Assembly: GCA_020633205.1 (NCBI GenBank) | Contig: JACKEB010000020.1 | Span: 248,001-312,000 of the forward strand | Length of the DNA: 64,000 bases | Source: Polyangiaceae bacterium | Lineage (GTDB): Bacteria; Myxococcota_A; Polyangia; Polyangiales; Polyangiaceae | Reading direction: 5' to 3' | In this document: positions 25,771-34,980 of the stretch, one piece after another | Position numbering within the stretch: position 1 is the first letter of the stretch | How the letters are laid out: every line of letters begins with the position of its first letter | Made by a program: the position numbers and the translations under genes | The notes under the pieces: model-generated | What the model was told of the DNA's origin: nothing | What the model saw: only the letters and a program-made list of their open reading frames with translations | Databases searched by the model: none

Positions 25771-26663
25771 GGCCACCCCTGCCCCGATTGCGGGGGCTGG
25801 TAGCCGTCACGAACCGTGGCGATGTACGGCGTGCGCGTCGGCTGCGACTCCTCCGGCAGGACGCCTCTTGTCGCACGGAAATACAACAATCCAAGAAAGC
25901 GCGCCGCGCTGCGATAGCGCAGGCCGAGACGATCCGCGAACGTGGGCGCCACGAGGTCAGCTAGCTCCTCCTGGCGCGCCGGAGACAGCTGCCCAAATCG
26001 ACCCACGAAGAGTTCGAGGGCCTCGACCTCATCGGCGCTCAGCCCTGGGCGCGCGGGGATGCGCGAGAGCTCCTTGGCCGTCGGCGGCGGATGAATCATC
26101 AGCGGCTCACGCACGCGCGACGACTCCTCGCTCACTACCAGCGTGCCTGCGACCAGGTCTCCCAGTCGCCGAAAGTACCGATCACGGCCCATCACGATGA
26201 TGCCCACGACGTAGAAGTTCGGGAGCAAGTCCGCGCCCCGCAGCAGGTTGCGTAGCAGGCTGTCTGAGAAAGATAGTGGCACGCCGCTCTGCTTCACCAC
26301 CCTGAGGCGCATGGCTCGCTTGCCCACACTGCGCCCGCCCATCAGCGTCTCGCTAACAACGTAGTAGAACCATTCCACGAGGAAATATAGCGTCAGCAGC
26401 AGACCGATGCCGACGCCGCCGATCCCGTCCTCCCCCAGGGTGGCACCACCAATCAAGGCAAGGAAGGCGAAGACACTGATGATGACCGTACGCACGATCA
26501 GGTCGATCACGTAGGCAGCGGCTCGGCGCGCGGGCCCCGCCGTGCGAAACCGGAAGCGCACATGCTCGGGAGTCTCGACATCCGCGGTGGTGTCGAGCGG
26601 CTCTCGTTCCTCGCCACGCAGCGCTGAGTTCCTGCGCGCCAGTTTTGCTTGATTGCCCGCCAT
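25767..26663 (-). CDS. RDD family membrane protein
   Basis: 298 residues. RDD domain at about 38-170 with the defining basic/acidic pattern: an ARRAAAYVIDLIVR first helix, a central GRSVGKRAMRLRVV motif, and a third part with RRLGDLVAGTLVV. Residues 200-280 form a soluble helical tail with no known domain. First gene of the long leftward unit; the region upstream is non-coding. A second RDD gene lies 0.3 kb upstream on the same strand. Confidence 0.9.
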   Translation of the reverse strand: MAGNQAKLARRNSALRGEEREPLDTTADVETPEHVRFRFRTAGPARRAAAYVIDLIVRTVIISVFAFLALIGGATLGEDGIGGVGIGLLLTLYFLVEWFYYVVSETLMGGRSVGKRAMRLRVVKQSGVPLSFSDSLLRNLLRGADLLPNFYVVGIIVMGRDRYFRRLGDLVAGTLVVSEESSRVREPLMIHPPPTAKELSRIPARPGLSADEVEALELFVGRFGQLSPARQEELADLVAPTFADRLGLRYRSAARFLGLLYFRATRGVLPEESQPTRTPYIATVRDGYQPPQSGQGWP

Positions 26664-26963
26664 CTTGCGCTCGGGGGCACTAGCCTAGTCGTTTGGCGCC
26701 CCACGTCACGCGGCCTGTTCCACGAAACAGCGGTTTCACACAACGAAGCGCGGAAGAACCGCACCTCGCGCTGAATCCTCGACCATCACGAGCACAAAAC
26801 CCGCTTGGAAGGGCACGCCCCGCAAACGCGAGTCGGCACCCAGCTAGCGAGAGGGTGGGTCCAGACCGTGCGGCAGCTTTGGTTTGCCGGCCCGCCTGAC
26901 GGACTGGCCCTCATGCTTGCGCTGCAGTCAAAGGCACGCGCGTCGACCGCGCGCCGCCACGAT
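26664..26963. other. Intergenic region between two RDD genes
   Basis: A 300-base gap upstream of the leftward RDD/MoxR unit and downstream of another leftward RDD gene. Small frames here have no family resemblance. It should hold the promoter of the large operon. CTGTT at 26715-26719 and AACAG at 26726-26730 form a short inverted repeat that might be an operator, but it is weak evidence. Confidence 0.55.
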
Positions 26964-27485
26964 TCAGAAGGCTGCGTAGCTCTCGGCGACGATCACATCC
27001 GTGGTCGCCAGCATGTCGTGCAAGCAGCGACGCTGCTCGGTGAAGATCATCAACGCGTCCACGAGGCCAATCGCTCCGACGACCTGAGCAGCGATCGCCA
27101 AGATCCAGTTACGAAGGATCACACCGGACACGAAATCGACCGGGCTGCCATCCTGCTTGACAACCTTGATCTTCATCATCCGTTTCCCCACGGTTTGACC
27201 GGACTTGACGATCCCCATCCACTGGTAGATCGCCATTCCGAGCAGACCGACCACCATCAGCAGGCCACCGACCACGATCAGCGCCTCTTCGTTGGCCGCG
27301 CCAGCGGCGAACAGGACCACGATACCGGGGAGCATAGCGCCCACGTCGCATAGCCCATCGATCAGCTTCGCGGCGAAGCGCGAGCCTCGCTCCGCCTTGA
27401 TGAACATCGAGTCGCTCGTGGGTTGGGCGAACGGAAACTCGGGCCCCTGCGGAGCGGCGTAGGGATTGTAGCCGGGCTGCGCCAT
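26964..27485 (-). CDS. Small RDD family membrane protein
   Basis: 173 residues. A Pro/Gly/Gln/Tyr-rich N-terminus (GYNPYAAPQGPEFPF) is followed by an RDD domain: RFAAKLIDGLCDVGAM, two further helices, the central GQTVGKRMMKIKVVKQDG motif and a C-terminal RRCLHDMLATTDVIV. The start has a good ribosome site (GAGAGGTAAG). RDD proteins have been linked to ion exchange in a few bacteria, but most are uncharacterised. Separated from the neighbouring operon by 300 bases, so probably expressed alone. Confidence 0.9.
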   Translation of the reverse strand: MAQPGYNPYAAPQGPEFPFAQPTSDSMFIKAERGSRFAAKLIDGLCDVGAMLPGIVVLFAAGAANEEALIVVGGLLMVVGLLGMAIYQWMGIVKSGQTVGKRMMKIKVVKQDGSPVDFVSGVILRNWILAIAAQVVGAIGLVDALMIFTEQRRCLHDMLATTDVIVAESYAAF

Positions 27486-27691
27486 TGAACTTACCTCTCA
27501 AGGTCATTCCCGTACGTCAATGCGGGAAGCGTCGAGGTGTGGTGTACGCACGCTCGCGTTTGGACCTTCCCTCGTTTCAAAGCTGGCGCGCGGCACCGAA
27601 CTCTCGCGGAAGGGCTGCTTCAGCGCTGTTTCGCCGGCTCTCGATCGCTAGCCTGGGCGGCGCCTGGAGCCAGCGCTATCCTGACGGGTAG

Positions 27692-28477
27692 ATGCCAAGT
27701 GTTGAATCCGCAGCAGGTGCGGGATCGCTGAAGCACCGGCTGCTGACGATCAGCGAGCTCGAGCTTCGCGCACGCTGGCTTCAGGCTGAGTTGCCGCGCT
27801 GGGGAGTTCAGCTCGCGAGCCGGATCCTGAACGAGCTTGCGGTGGAGTGCGAGGCCGCACACAGCCGAGCCCGGGAGGCGATGGTCGCCGTCGCTCTGTG
27901 CCTGGTTCGCATGGCAGACGATCCCTGGCTCGCGGAGCTGCGGGACGAAGCAAGCACAGCGCGGCTGCTGAGCCTGGAGCGCGTCTTGCGACGTGGAGAG
28001 GTGGCGAGCGACGAGACCGCTCAACCCGATCAACTGCGTGTCCCCGACTACGGAACGGGTCGCGAGCTTTCCCTCGGCGAGCGGCGGAGTCTGGCTCGCC
28101 GACCCGATCGGAGAAACTTCGATCGCCTGCTCGGAGACCCGCACCCGATGGTCGTGCAAATCCTGCTACGAAACCCACGCCTCACCCTGGATGACGTGGT
28201 GCGCATGACCAGCCGCCGCCCCGCGAATCGCCGTGTGCTCCAGGAGATCGTCACCTCGTCTCGCTGGGTGGCCCGGAGCCGGGTGCGGCTCTCCGTGCTG
28301 CTCAATCCCGGAGCGCCAGACGCCCTGGTGATGCCGTACCTCCCGCTCTGCGGCCGCCGCGAGCTCGAGGAGCTGATCGAGAGCGGTCGCCTACCCCTGG
28401 TACGCCGCGCCACCGCTCACGAGCTGCTAGAGCGGCGCCCGCCCATGGCCGAGCCTGACACCCTCGACGTGCACTGA
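27692..28477 (+). CDS. Uncharacterised protein with LRV/HEAT-like repeats
   Basis: 261 residues with no signal or membrane segment. Residues 1-120 are helical. Residues 130-235 show leucine-rich-variant or HEAT-like units recurring every 22-25 residues (LLGDPHPMVVQILLRNPRLTLDDVVRM, then RVRLSVLLNPGAPDALVMPYLPLC). Such solenoids usually bind proteins. I do not recognise a specific family, though Arg/Leu-rich proteins of this style occur in myxobacteria. Transcribed divergently from the small RDD gene. Confidence 0.7.
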   Translation: MPSVESAAGAGSLKHRLLTISELELRARWLQAELPRWGVQLASRILNELAVECEAAHSRAREAMVAVALCLVRMADDPWLAELRDEASTARLLSLERVLRRGEVASDETAQPDQLRVPDYGTGRELSLGERRSLARRPDRRNFDRLLGDPHPMVVQILLRNPRLTLDDVVRMTSRRPANRRVLQEIVTSSRWVARSRVRLSVLLNPGAPDALVMPYLPLCGRRELEELIESGRLPLVRRATAHELLERRPPMAEPDTLDVH

Positions 28478-28592
28478 GGGGCCCAGATAATTCCGCACGG
28501 TAGTTAGGGAACTGCCTCCCCCCATGGCGCGCTTGGCGTCCTCGGCGGCCAACTCCGTTTGAAGAGGGACCCCAAGAACGCCAGGAGCGTGA

Positions 28593-30914
28593 TCACTCGG
28601 CGGCTTCTGCCTCGGGCTGCTTCTCTTCGGCGCCGCAGGAGATGGCGAGCAGCTCGACGATGTCCAGCTGCTTGATCTTGTCTTCCTTCTCCTCAGCCTT
28701 GATGCCGTCGGTCAGCATCGTCATGCAGAAGGGACACGCGGACGCGATGGTGTCCGCACCGGTCTCGAGCAGCTGCTTGGTCCGCTTGATGTTCACGCGG
28801 TCCTTGTTCTGCTCTTCCATCCACATCTGCGCGCCGCCAGCGCCGCAGCACAGGCCCTTGTTCTTGGTCCAGTACTCGGGCTCCACGAGCTGTACGCCAG
28901 GGATGCCTTCGAGGATCTTGCGCGGCGGATCGTAGATGTCGTTGTAACGGCCGAGGTAACAGCTGTCGTGATAGACGACCTTGGCGTTGACGGACTTGCC
29001 GGGCTTGAGCTTGCCCTCGGCGACCAGCCCCAGGAGGTAGTCCGTGTGGTGAACGACCTCGTACTTGCCGCCAAAATCCGGGTACTCGTTGGCGAGGGTG
29101 TTGAAGCAATGGGGGCAGGTCGTGATGATCTTCTTCACCCCACCCTGCTCCTTGTATCCGTTCAGCGTCTCGATGTTCGCCTCGGCCAAGGTCATGAAGA
29201 GGTACTCGTTACCTGCACGGCGCGCTGAGTCGCCAGTGCAGGTCTCTTCTTGACCGAGCACGGCAAAGTCGATTCCAGCCTGACGCAACAGCGCTGCCGT
29301 TGCGCGCGAGATGCGCTTGGCGCGGTCGTCGTAGCTCGCAGCGCAGCCGACCCAGTAGAGCACTTCGGCGTCGGGCTTGTCAGAGGCCAGCGGAATGTCC
29401 AGACCCTCGGCCCAGTTCGCGCGGTCCATACGCGACAGATTCCACGGATTGCCGTTAGTCTCCATGCCATCAAACGGGCCTTGCAGTTCCGCGGGGAACT
29501 CACCTTGGATGGTCACCAGGTTACGTCGCATCTGCACGATCTTGTCGACGTAGGTGATCATCACCGGGCACTGCTCTTCGCAGGCGCGGCAGGTGGTGCA
29601 TGCCCAGAGGACGTCCTCGTGAACGACGCCGGGCACCAAGTTCAGGTCTTCGAAGACGCGCTCGCCGCTGTCGGCCTTCTCGCCGCCGTCGGCTTCGGCG
29701 CTCGCCTCTTCCGTCGACTCCTCAGCGCTCTCCTCACCCCCTTCTTCCGCACCTTCCTTCGGACGTAGGTCGTCGAGGAGCACGCGGTTGATCTTGGTGA
29801 CCTCCATGATCTCGTCCTGGCGGTGATACAGATGATCCCGCAGGTCGAGGGTGAAGTGCTTGGGACTGAGGATCTTGCCGGTCGTTGCCGCAGGGCAATT
29901 GTCCGAGCAACGTCCACACTCAGTGCAGGTGTAGAAGTCGAGGACGTCCTTCCAGGTGAAGTGCTGAATGCGCGCGTAGCCAATCGGCGCCGCGTGCATG
30001 TCGTCAGACTCCATGCCCTTCTCCACCATCGCCATGAGCTCGTCAGAGTTCTTGGCCATGGGGCGAATCCGGCCCTTGGGGGTGAGGTCCGTCAGGAAGA
30101 CGTTCTGCATCACCGTCAGGATGTGGAAGTGCTTCGAGTAGGGCAGGATGTTGAGGAAGATCAACACCAGGCTCGAGTGCGTCCAGAAGCCGATGTGCGC
30201 GAGGATGACCAGCGCGTTGGGCGAGAGCCCCTGCACCGCCAACGCGGCGCTCGAGCCCGCGGGTTCCCAAGGGCTGAAGTGGACTTGCTCGGGAACGTGG
30301 GAGCCAAGCGGCGCGACGATCGTCTGGATGCTTCCGCAGGTCGCGACCAGGTCGCCCGTGGGGTTCGCACACAGCGCGGCGTGCTTCACGTGCAGCACTT
30401 GAGCGGCGCCATCGTAGAAGATGTCCGCGAGCATCATCGTGATGATGATGCCGAGGATCAACAGACCCTCCCAGCTGAGCGCCATGCGCTTCTGCTTGTT
30501 GATCGTGCGGTAGTACACGAACACCAGCGCGCCCAGCACGACGAGGGACGCCAGCACGTCCTTCAGCAGGTTGTAAATTTTTCCGAGCGGAATTCCAGCA
30601 ACGGGCTCCGGCCCGAGGATGAACAAGTTGAAGCTCGGGTCGAAGCCACGGCCCCAGAGGATGATCGACCGCGCGAGCAGCAGCACGAACCCCAGGAAGA
30701 TGAACTGGTGCGCGAGACCCGCCGCCAGGTAGTAGCGCATCTTCTTCTGGAAGAAGGCGTAAACCCAGACTGCCTTGGCGCGTGCACCGATGTTGGAAAC
30801 ACGGCTTTCATGGGTGGGGCCACCCACCTTCAGCATCGCCCACCGACGATGAGCGCTCCACGCGAACATCGCGAGCAAACTGAGGATGACTGCGGCCATT
30901 GCGATGGGGTTCAT
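28593..30914 (-). CDS. Membrane-bound Fe-S oxidoreductase (HdrD/EtfD-like)
   Basis: 773 residues from ATG at 30914, chosen because AGAGAGG precedes it. The N-terminal 300 residues have six membrane helices like the NarI/HdrE cytochrome b domain. Two 4Fe-4S motifs follow (CTECGRCSDNCP and CTTCRACEEQCP), separated by an unusual Glu-rich insert. Two cysteine-rich CCG-type domains include TCPHCFNTL, CCGAGGAQMW and ACPFCMTML. The layout fits the family that passes electrons between electron-transfer flavoprotein or heterodisulfide partners and quinone. No etfAB genes are nearby. The protein is likely in the inner membrane, part of fatty-acid or anaerobic redox metabolism. Confidence 0.92.
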   Translation of the reverse strand: MNPIAMAAVILSLLAMFAWSAHRRWAMLKVGGPTHESRVSNIGARAKAVWVYAFFQKKMRYYLAAGLAHQFIFLGFVLLLARSIILWGRGFDPSFNLFILGPEPVAGIPLGKIYNLLKDVLASLVVLGALVFVYYRTINKQKRMALSWEGLLILGIIITMMLADIFYDGAAQVLHVKHAALCANPTGDLVATCGSIQTIVAPLGSHVPEQVHFSPWEPAGSSAALAVQGLSPNALVILAHIGFWTHSSLVLIFLNILPYSKHFHILTVMQNVFLTDLTPKGRIRPMAKNSDELMAMVEKGMESDDMHAAPIGYARIQHFTWKDVLDFYTCTECGRCSDNCPAATTGKILSPKHFTLDLRDHLYHRQDEIMEVTKINRVLLDDLRPKEGAEEGGEESAEESTEEASAEADGGEKADSGERVFEDLNLVPGVVHEDVLWACTTCRACEEQCPVMITYVDKIVQMRRNLVTIQGEFPAELQGPFDGMETNGNPWNLSRMDRANWAEGLDIPLASDKPDAEVLYWVGCAASYDDRAKRISRATAALLRQAGIDFAVLGQEETCTGDSARRAGNEYLFMTLAEANIETLNGYKEQGGVKKIITTCPHCFNTLANEYPDFGGKYEVVHHTDYLLGLVAEGKLKPGKSVNAKVVYHDSCYLGRYNDIYDPPRKILEGIPGVQLVEPEYWTKNKGLCCGAGGAQMWMEEQNKDRVNIKRTKQLLETGADTIASACPFCMTMLTDGIKAEEKEDKIKQLDIVELLAISCGAEEKQPEAEAAE

Positions 30915-31189
30915 CTGGACCTCTCTAGACGCCGTTTGGGGGAGAAGGCGTAGCTCTCGGGGAACACGCGCGACGGGGCGCAGAAGTAACGGGAAGGCAG
31001 CCTGGCTGCCAAGGCTTACCAAAACCCAGCGTCCCGACGTGGGGAGCTGGTTTTTCAAGCGTTGCGTGCCTGGTGGTTCAGGCAGCAGGCCGCGTGGTGT
31101 CTTAGAGGCTAATGCTGCCGCGCGTCAATCGGGCTCGCAAATTTGTTGGACAAAGTGCGCCGCAGGTTCGAAATGCACTGCCGCAGGCG

Positions 31190-31735
31190 TCAACCTCGTC
31201 CGGAAATTCTCAGCAGAATCAGCACGATAACGTACAGCACCACGGCCGCTGCCAGCAGCTTGACCCAAAGCGCCATCGCCGGTTTTTCGGGACCGGGAGT
31301 CGGCGGGACCACGGCGAGCGCGTCCTCGACTCGCGTCACGCCTTCCTCGGGCTCTTCGGCGATCCTGACCTTCAGCAGCAAATTGCCCCGCGGCAAGTCG
31401 CTGCCTTCCGGGGCGAGCCCGCCGTGGGCGGGTACGCGGATCACCAAGGAGCGCGGCCCTGACGACGGAGGACCGTCGTCTGAGTGCATTGGCAACTTCA
31501 CTTGCACCAGCTCGGGCAGCTCACGACGTCCACGGGTGCTGATGGCTCCGGCGCGCTCGCACGCGTCGCACCCGCCTCCACCGCACACCGCACACGAGAG
31601 ATTGCGCGGCAGCTCGAACTCGATGCTGGCGCCTTCCTCGAGCCACTCCCGAGGGATCTGGATGCGGTGCTCCACGTCAGGTCCCCGCGGACCGTCCGTT
31701 GCGTGCGTCACCTTGCCAAGAACCTGCGCCCCCAC
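31190..31735 (-). CDS. J-domain-less DnaJ-like zinc protein with C-terminal membrane anchor
   Basis: 181 residues from GTG at 31735. It resembles the middle and C-terminal part of DnaJ: a beta segment ending in a CAVCGGGGCDAC zinc-finger half (two CxxC-like pairs), then sequences like the client-binding domain (RSLVIRVPAHGGLAPEGSDL, RGNLLLKVRI). No J-domain is present. Residues 155-175 form a single hydrophobic helix followed by a short basic end, suggesting tail anchoring with the domain in the cytoplasm. Resemblance is by eye and moderately sure. Confidence 0.65.
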   Translation of the reverse strand: MGAQVLGKVTHATDGPRGPDVEHRIQIPREWLEEGASIEFELPRNLSCAVCGGGGCDACERAGAISTRGRRELPELVQVKLPMHSDDGPPSSGPRSLVIRVPAHGGLAPEGSDLPRGNLLLKVRIAEEPEEGVTRVEDALAVVPPTPGPEKPAMALWVKLLAAAVVLYVIVLILLRISGRG

Positions 31736-31839
31736 GATCCGCTGAGCGTACCTCAGGACCGCAGGGCTTTGGCCGCAGAATCACCGCTCCAGATCGGTTC
31801 GTCCAGTCGACGAGATGAGCATCAAGTCAGGACACTGAC

Positions 31840-33291
31840 TCAGCTGCCGGATGCGTCTTCAGCGGCGGCGGTCACCTCCTGAAGCACTTCGTTCAGCGCG
31901 CGCTCGACGAGCTGGTGCTCCTCCGCTGATGGCTCACGCGCCAGATCAACGCGGAATCCATCCTGATCTTGGGCCACGCTGCGCAACAAGCCCGCGGGCA
32001 GGCGCGCCTCGAGAGCGGTGGCAACCGCCTGCAGCAACGCAGTATCCCCAAAACACCCACAGGGCCGGCCCTCCTCCAGCGCCTCCAAGTGCTCGGTTGC
32101 AATATCCGCATCGGGATGTCCCAGCGTCAGCAGATCGAGCGCTGCCTCCAGCTTGCCCGCGGCCTCATCATCGCCGGCATGCTGCAAGAGCACGCCCTGG
32201 GTCGTCAGGCAGCTGCCGATCAGTTCCTGTTCCTTCGAGTCACGCGCCGCTTCAACGGAACGCTCCATGAGCTCCCGGGACTCGGCGTCATCACCTATTG
32301 CCGCACGGTACTGAGCATGGCGCGCCAAGCCAAGCGCCAGCACTCGCGGGCCCTTCGCAGCGAACTCCGCCGCCCGCTCGAATGCTGCGATGGCTTCCGC
32401 CTTGCGGCCCTGCGCGGCGTGAGCCTCTCCCAACGCGATCTGGATGTCCGCTTGTCCAAGCAGGTCACCAGCACCCTTCGCGAGCTTATCGAGCACCCCC
32501 AGCGCACGCATCTGAGCGTCATCGTCGCCAGCTTCCGCCGCCGTGCGCACCGTCTGCGCCAGCAGGGCACCACGCAGCCGGTGGGTGTCTCCCAGGCTCT
32601 CGCAAACCAACGCCTCGATATCGGAGAGCGCCAACAGCGCGAGAGGTGGCGCTGATTGGGGTACGCGCTCCAGGGCGGCCTCCGCCAGCGTCTCGACTAG
32701 TTCAGGCGGCAGCTCCATTTCCTCAGGGAATGATGGTTCGACGGGGCTATATGCCTTGACCACGAAGGCTCGCAGCGCGAGCGCCGGAGCCACGCCCGCA
32801 TCTCCCAGGGACGCCAGCGTCTGAACCGCGCCGTCGACCAGCGCGAGCGCTTCCTCGATCTCGCCTTGCTCGTAGAGCACACCGGCGAGCGCCGTGTTCC
32901 CCGTCGCTACCGCCTGACCGAGCTCGCCATAGGTCTCGCTCAGCTCAGAGACCAGCGCCCGCAACACCTGCTCGGCGGCTGACAGCTGACCCTGGCGATC
33001 CAGGGCCGCGCCCAGCTGAAACAGGTAACCGAAGCGCGCGGCTTGCTCTTCCTCGTTTTGCGGCACGACCCGCGCGGCGGCCTGCAAGCTCATGAGCATC
33101 TCCGTTGGCTTACCCGCAGCGTGAAAGAACTGCGACGCCTCGAAGTGCGCCTGGCAAGCGCGACCGCTCTGGGCCCCGTAGGCCTGCGCCGCGATCTTCA
33201 CGGCGTCGGTGACGATGCGCTCACCAGAGAGGGGGTTACCGCGTTGGAGCGCCTCGAGAGCGCGCTGGAGGGCTGACATGAGGGTCGGCAT
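31840..33291 (-). CDS. TPR-repeat protein
   Basis: About 483 residues from ATG at 33291, or a second ATG four codons later; neither has a clear ribosome site. Earlier in-frame sequence lies inside the upstream oxidoreductase gene and looks out of frame. Repeated helical pairs such as GYLFQLGAALDRQGQLSAAEQVLRALVSEL and IQIALGEAHAAQGRKAEAIAAFERAAEFA are tetratricopeptide repeats. A CGC motif lies near 400. No signal peptide. The 3' end of the oxidoreductase gene overlaps its start by about 55 bases, so the two may be coupled. The partner protein is unknown. Confidence 0.78.
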   Translation of the reverse strand: MPTLMSALQRALEALQRGNPLSGERIVTDAVKIAAQAYGAQSGRACQAHFEASQFFHAAGKPTEMLMSLQAAARVVPQNEEEQAARFGYLFQLGAALDRQGQLSAAEQVLRALVSELSETYGELGQAVATGNTALAGVLYEQGEIEEALALVDGAVQTLASLGDAGVAPALALRAFVVKAYSPVEPSFPEEMELPPELVETLAEAALERVPQSAPPLALLALSDIEALVCESLGDTHRLRGALLAQTVRTAAEAGDDDAQMRALGVLDKLAKGAGDLLGQADIQIALGEAHAAQGRKAEAIAAFERAAEFAAKGPRVLALGLARHAQYRAAIGDDAESRELMERSVEAARDSKEQELIGSCLTTQGVLLQHAGDDEAAGKLEAALDLLTLGHPDADIATEHLEALEEGRPCGCFGDTALLQAVATALEARLPAGLLRSVAQDQDGFRVDLAREPSAEEHQLVERALNEVLQEVTAAAEDASGS

Positions 33292-34846
33292 GTTGTGCCG
33301 AGAGGCGCCGCTTGCCAATGCCGATCCCCAACTCCTTTGCGCAGATTGCTTCGGCGGTGCGTAAGCCGCCAAGGGCCGCCGCAAGGATGCTCTGCCCGGG
33401 GAAAACGCTGTCCCCCACCAGGTAGAGTCCCGGTTCGACCCGCAGCGGCCCAAGGCGCCGGTAGTTTGCGAGTCCAGCTCGGCGCGGAACGCCCCCGACG
33501 TATCCGCCAAAGCGGCCGGTAAAGCGTTCGAAGGTGCGCGGGCTAGCTGGCATCCAGTGGAGCGCGGCACCTGCAACCTCCGGGGCGCGCAGCTCGAGGG
33601 TGCGGCGCATGGCCTGCTGGATCGCTCGAACCGTATCAGCCCGCTCCGACTCGCTCAGGCTGCGGAGCCAAGCCAGCTTCACGTGCGTCGAGAGCGTGGC
33701 GCTCCGTTGCTTCGATCCCGAGGCTACCCCGTCGCTGTGCTCACGAGCGTCGCTCACGGAGCAGAACACGTGATTTCCGCATGAAAATTCCTGCTCCGTG
33801 TCCGCGACCAACTGCAGGTGAAACGCCGCCTTCTCTGAGAGCTTGGTAGCGTCCAGAGTCAGGTAGCTCATCACGGCTCCCCACCCCGACTCGACCTGCG
33901 CGCTCAACTCTCTGAGCTCCGCGTCCGCGTAGCCAAGCAAACGCGCCAGGTCTTGAGGCAGCAAGTTTGCGATCACACTTCGCGCGCGCCACGTGCCGTG
34001 CCGCGTCTCGACTCGGAAGTCTCCAAGCGGTTCCCGCGCGATGCGCTGCACCCGATTGGAGAAGCGAACGTCGGTGCCCCGACGTGAGATCGCGTCGGTG
34101 ACCGCGGAGGCAAAGCTGCCAATGCCCCCAGCGACATGCCCTGTCCCGCGAAAGCAGTAGTCGAGGGCAGCCAGCGCGAAAGGCGCTTCCGCTTCGTCTG
34201 CAGCGGTTTGCACGGTGATTTGGCACACCGCGTTCAGGTAGGTCCGGAGGGCCTGGCACTCACTCAAGCCATGGCGTTCGATGTAGCGACCGAGGGGCTG
34301 CCCGATCAGCGGGAGCAGCTTCAGGTAGCTCGGTGTACGCAGGGAGTGCTGCCACAGAGAGCTGCTGCGAAACGGGGGCAGCAGCTCCGGCGTATCGAAC
34401 AGCTGCCATAGGGTGTCCGCTATGGTTTTTTGTTCCGCGAAGAAACGCTGCAAGCTGGACGCGAAGCGCGGCTCGAGCGCAGACAGCGTCTCGACGAAGC
34501 GAGCGCGGTCGCGCCAAACGGGGAGTACCAGCTCTGGCGTACGCAGCTCAATCAGCGGGTCGAGGGCTTGAAACTCGACGCCCAGTTCGAGCTGGCGGCT
34601 CCAGTCATCGAACAGCTGTCCTGGACCAAAGCCACTGAACAGCGTGGCCCCGGACTCGTAGCGCTGGCCCCCCCGGGTGAAGCTGCTGGCACAGCCGCCT
34701 GGGTAGCGCAGTGCTTCGCACAGCACAACGCTTGCGCCGGATCCGAGGAGACCAACCGCCGCCCCTAACCCCCCAAAACCCGCTCCGATGATCAGGCAGT
34801 CGACGACGCCCTGCGCGTTCTGACGGCTTTCGCGTTCCTGCGCCAC
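33236..34846 (-). CDS. CrtI/phytoene desaturase-like FAD oxidoreductase
   Basis: 536 residues. The N-terminal dinucleotide-binding motif IIGAGFGGLGAAVGLLGSGASVVLCE is followed by YPGGCASSF, as in carotenoid desaturases and isomerases. The C-terminal FAD motif GLYLVGDSVFPGQSILAAALGGLRTAE fits the same family. Substrate is unknown: carotenoid, prenyl or other lipid are candidates, and no carotenoid genes are nearby. Begins with GTG; the exact start is uncertain. Its end overlaps the start of the TPR gene. Confidence 0.88.
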   Translation of the reverse strand: MAQERESRQNAQGVVDCLIIGAGFGGLGAAVGLLGSGASVVLCEALRYPGGCASSFTRGGQRYESGATLFSGFGPGQLFDDWSRQLELGVEFQALDPLIELRTPELVLPVWRDRARFVETLSALEPRFASSLQRFFAEQKTIADTLWQLFDTPELLPPFRSSSLWQHSLRTPSYLKLLPLIGQPLGRYIERHGLSECQALRTYLNAVCQITVQTAADEAEAPFALAALDYCFRGTGHVAGGIGSFASAVTDAISRRGTDVRFSNRVQRIAREPLGDFRVETRHGTWRARSVIANLLPQDLARLLGYADAELRELSAQVESGWGAVMSYLTLDATKLSEKAAFHLQLVADTEQEFSCGNHVFCSVSDAREHSDGVASGSKQRSATLSTHVKLAWLRSLSESERADTVRAIQQAMRRTLELRAPEVAGAALHWMPASPRTFERFTGRFGGYVGGVPRRAGLANYRRLGPLRVEPGLYLVGDSVFPGQSILAAALGGLRTAEAICAKELGIGIGKRRLSAQHADPHVSPPARSRGAPTR

Positions 34847-34956
34847 GAGGTGGGGCGTAAGACCTGCCGCGGAGCCCGTCGAGCCCAGGCTGATCGGTCC
34901 CAGAGAGGCTCAGTCGAGACTCAGCGAGAATGCGCCGAAGGCTCCCAAGAACGCTT

Positions 34957-34980
34957 CCACCACACTCGAGGGTGTGCTGG
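34957..34980 (-). terminator. Hairpin directly after the MopE-motif lipoprotein gene
   Basis: Immediately after the stop codon, CCAGCACAC and GTGTGGTGG can form a nine-position stem with one mismatch and a six-base loop. The T run after it is short, so this is a possible terminator only. Confidence 0.4.

Noticed and set aside
26715..26730. CTGTT-N6-AACAG inverted repeat as a LexA-type operator
   Set aside because: Five-base arms occur often by chance and the genes downstream have no link to DNA damage.
29823..30953. 376-codon plus-strand frame opposite the Fe-S oxidoreductase
   Set aside because: Same reason: antisense to a clearly recognised gene, no domain, abnormal His/Glu/Arg composition.
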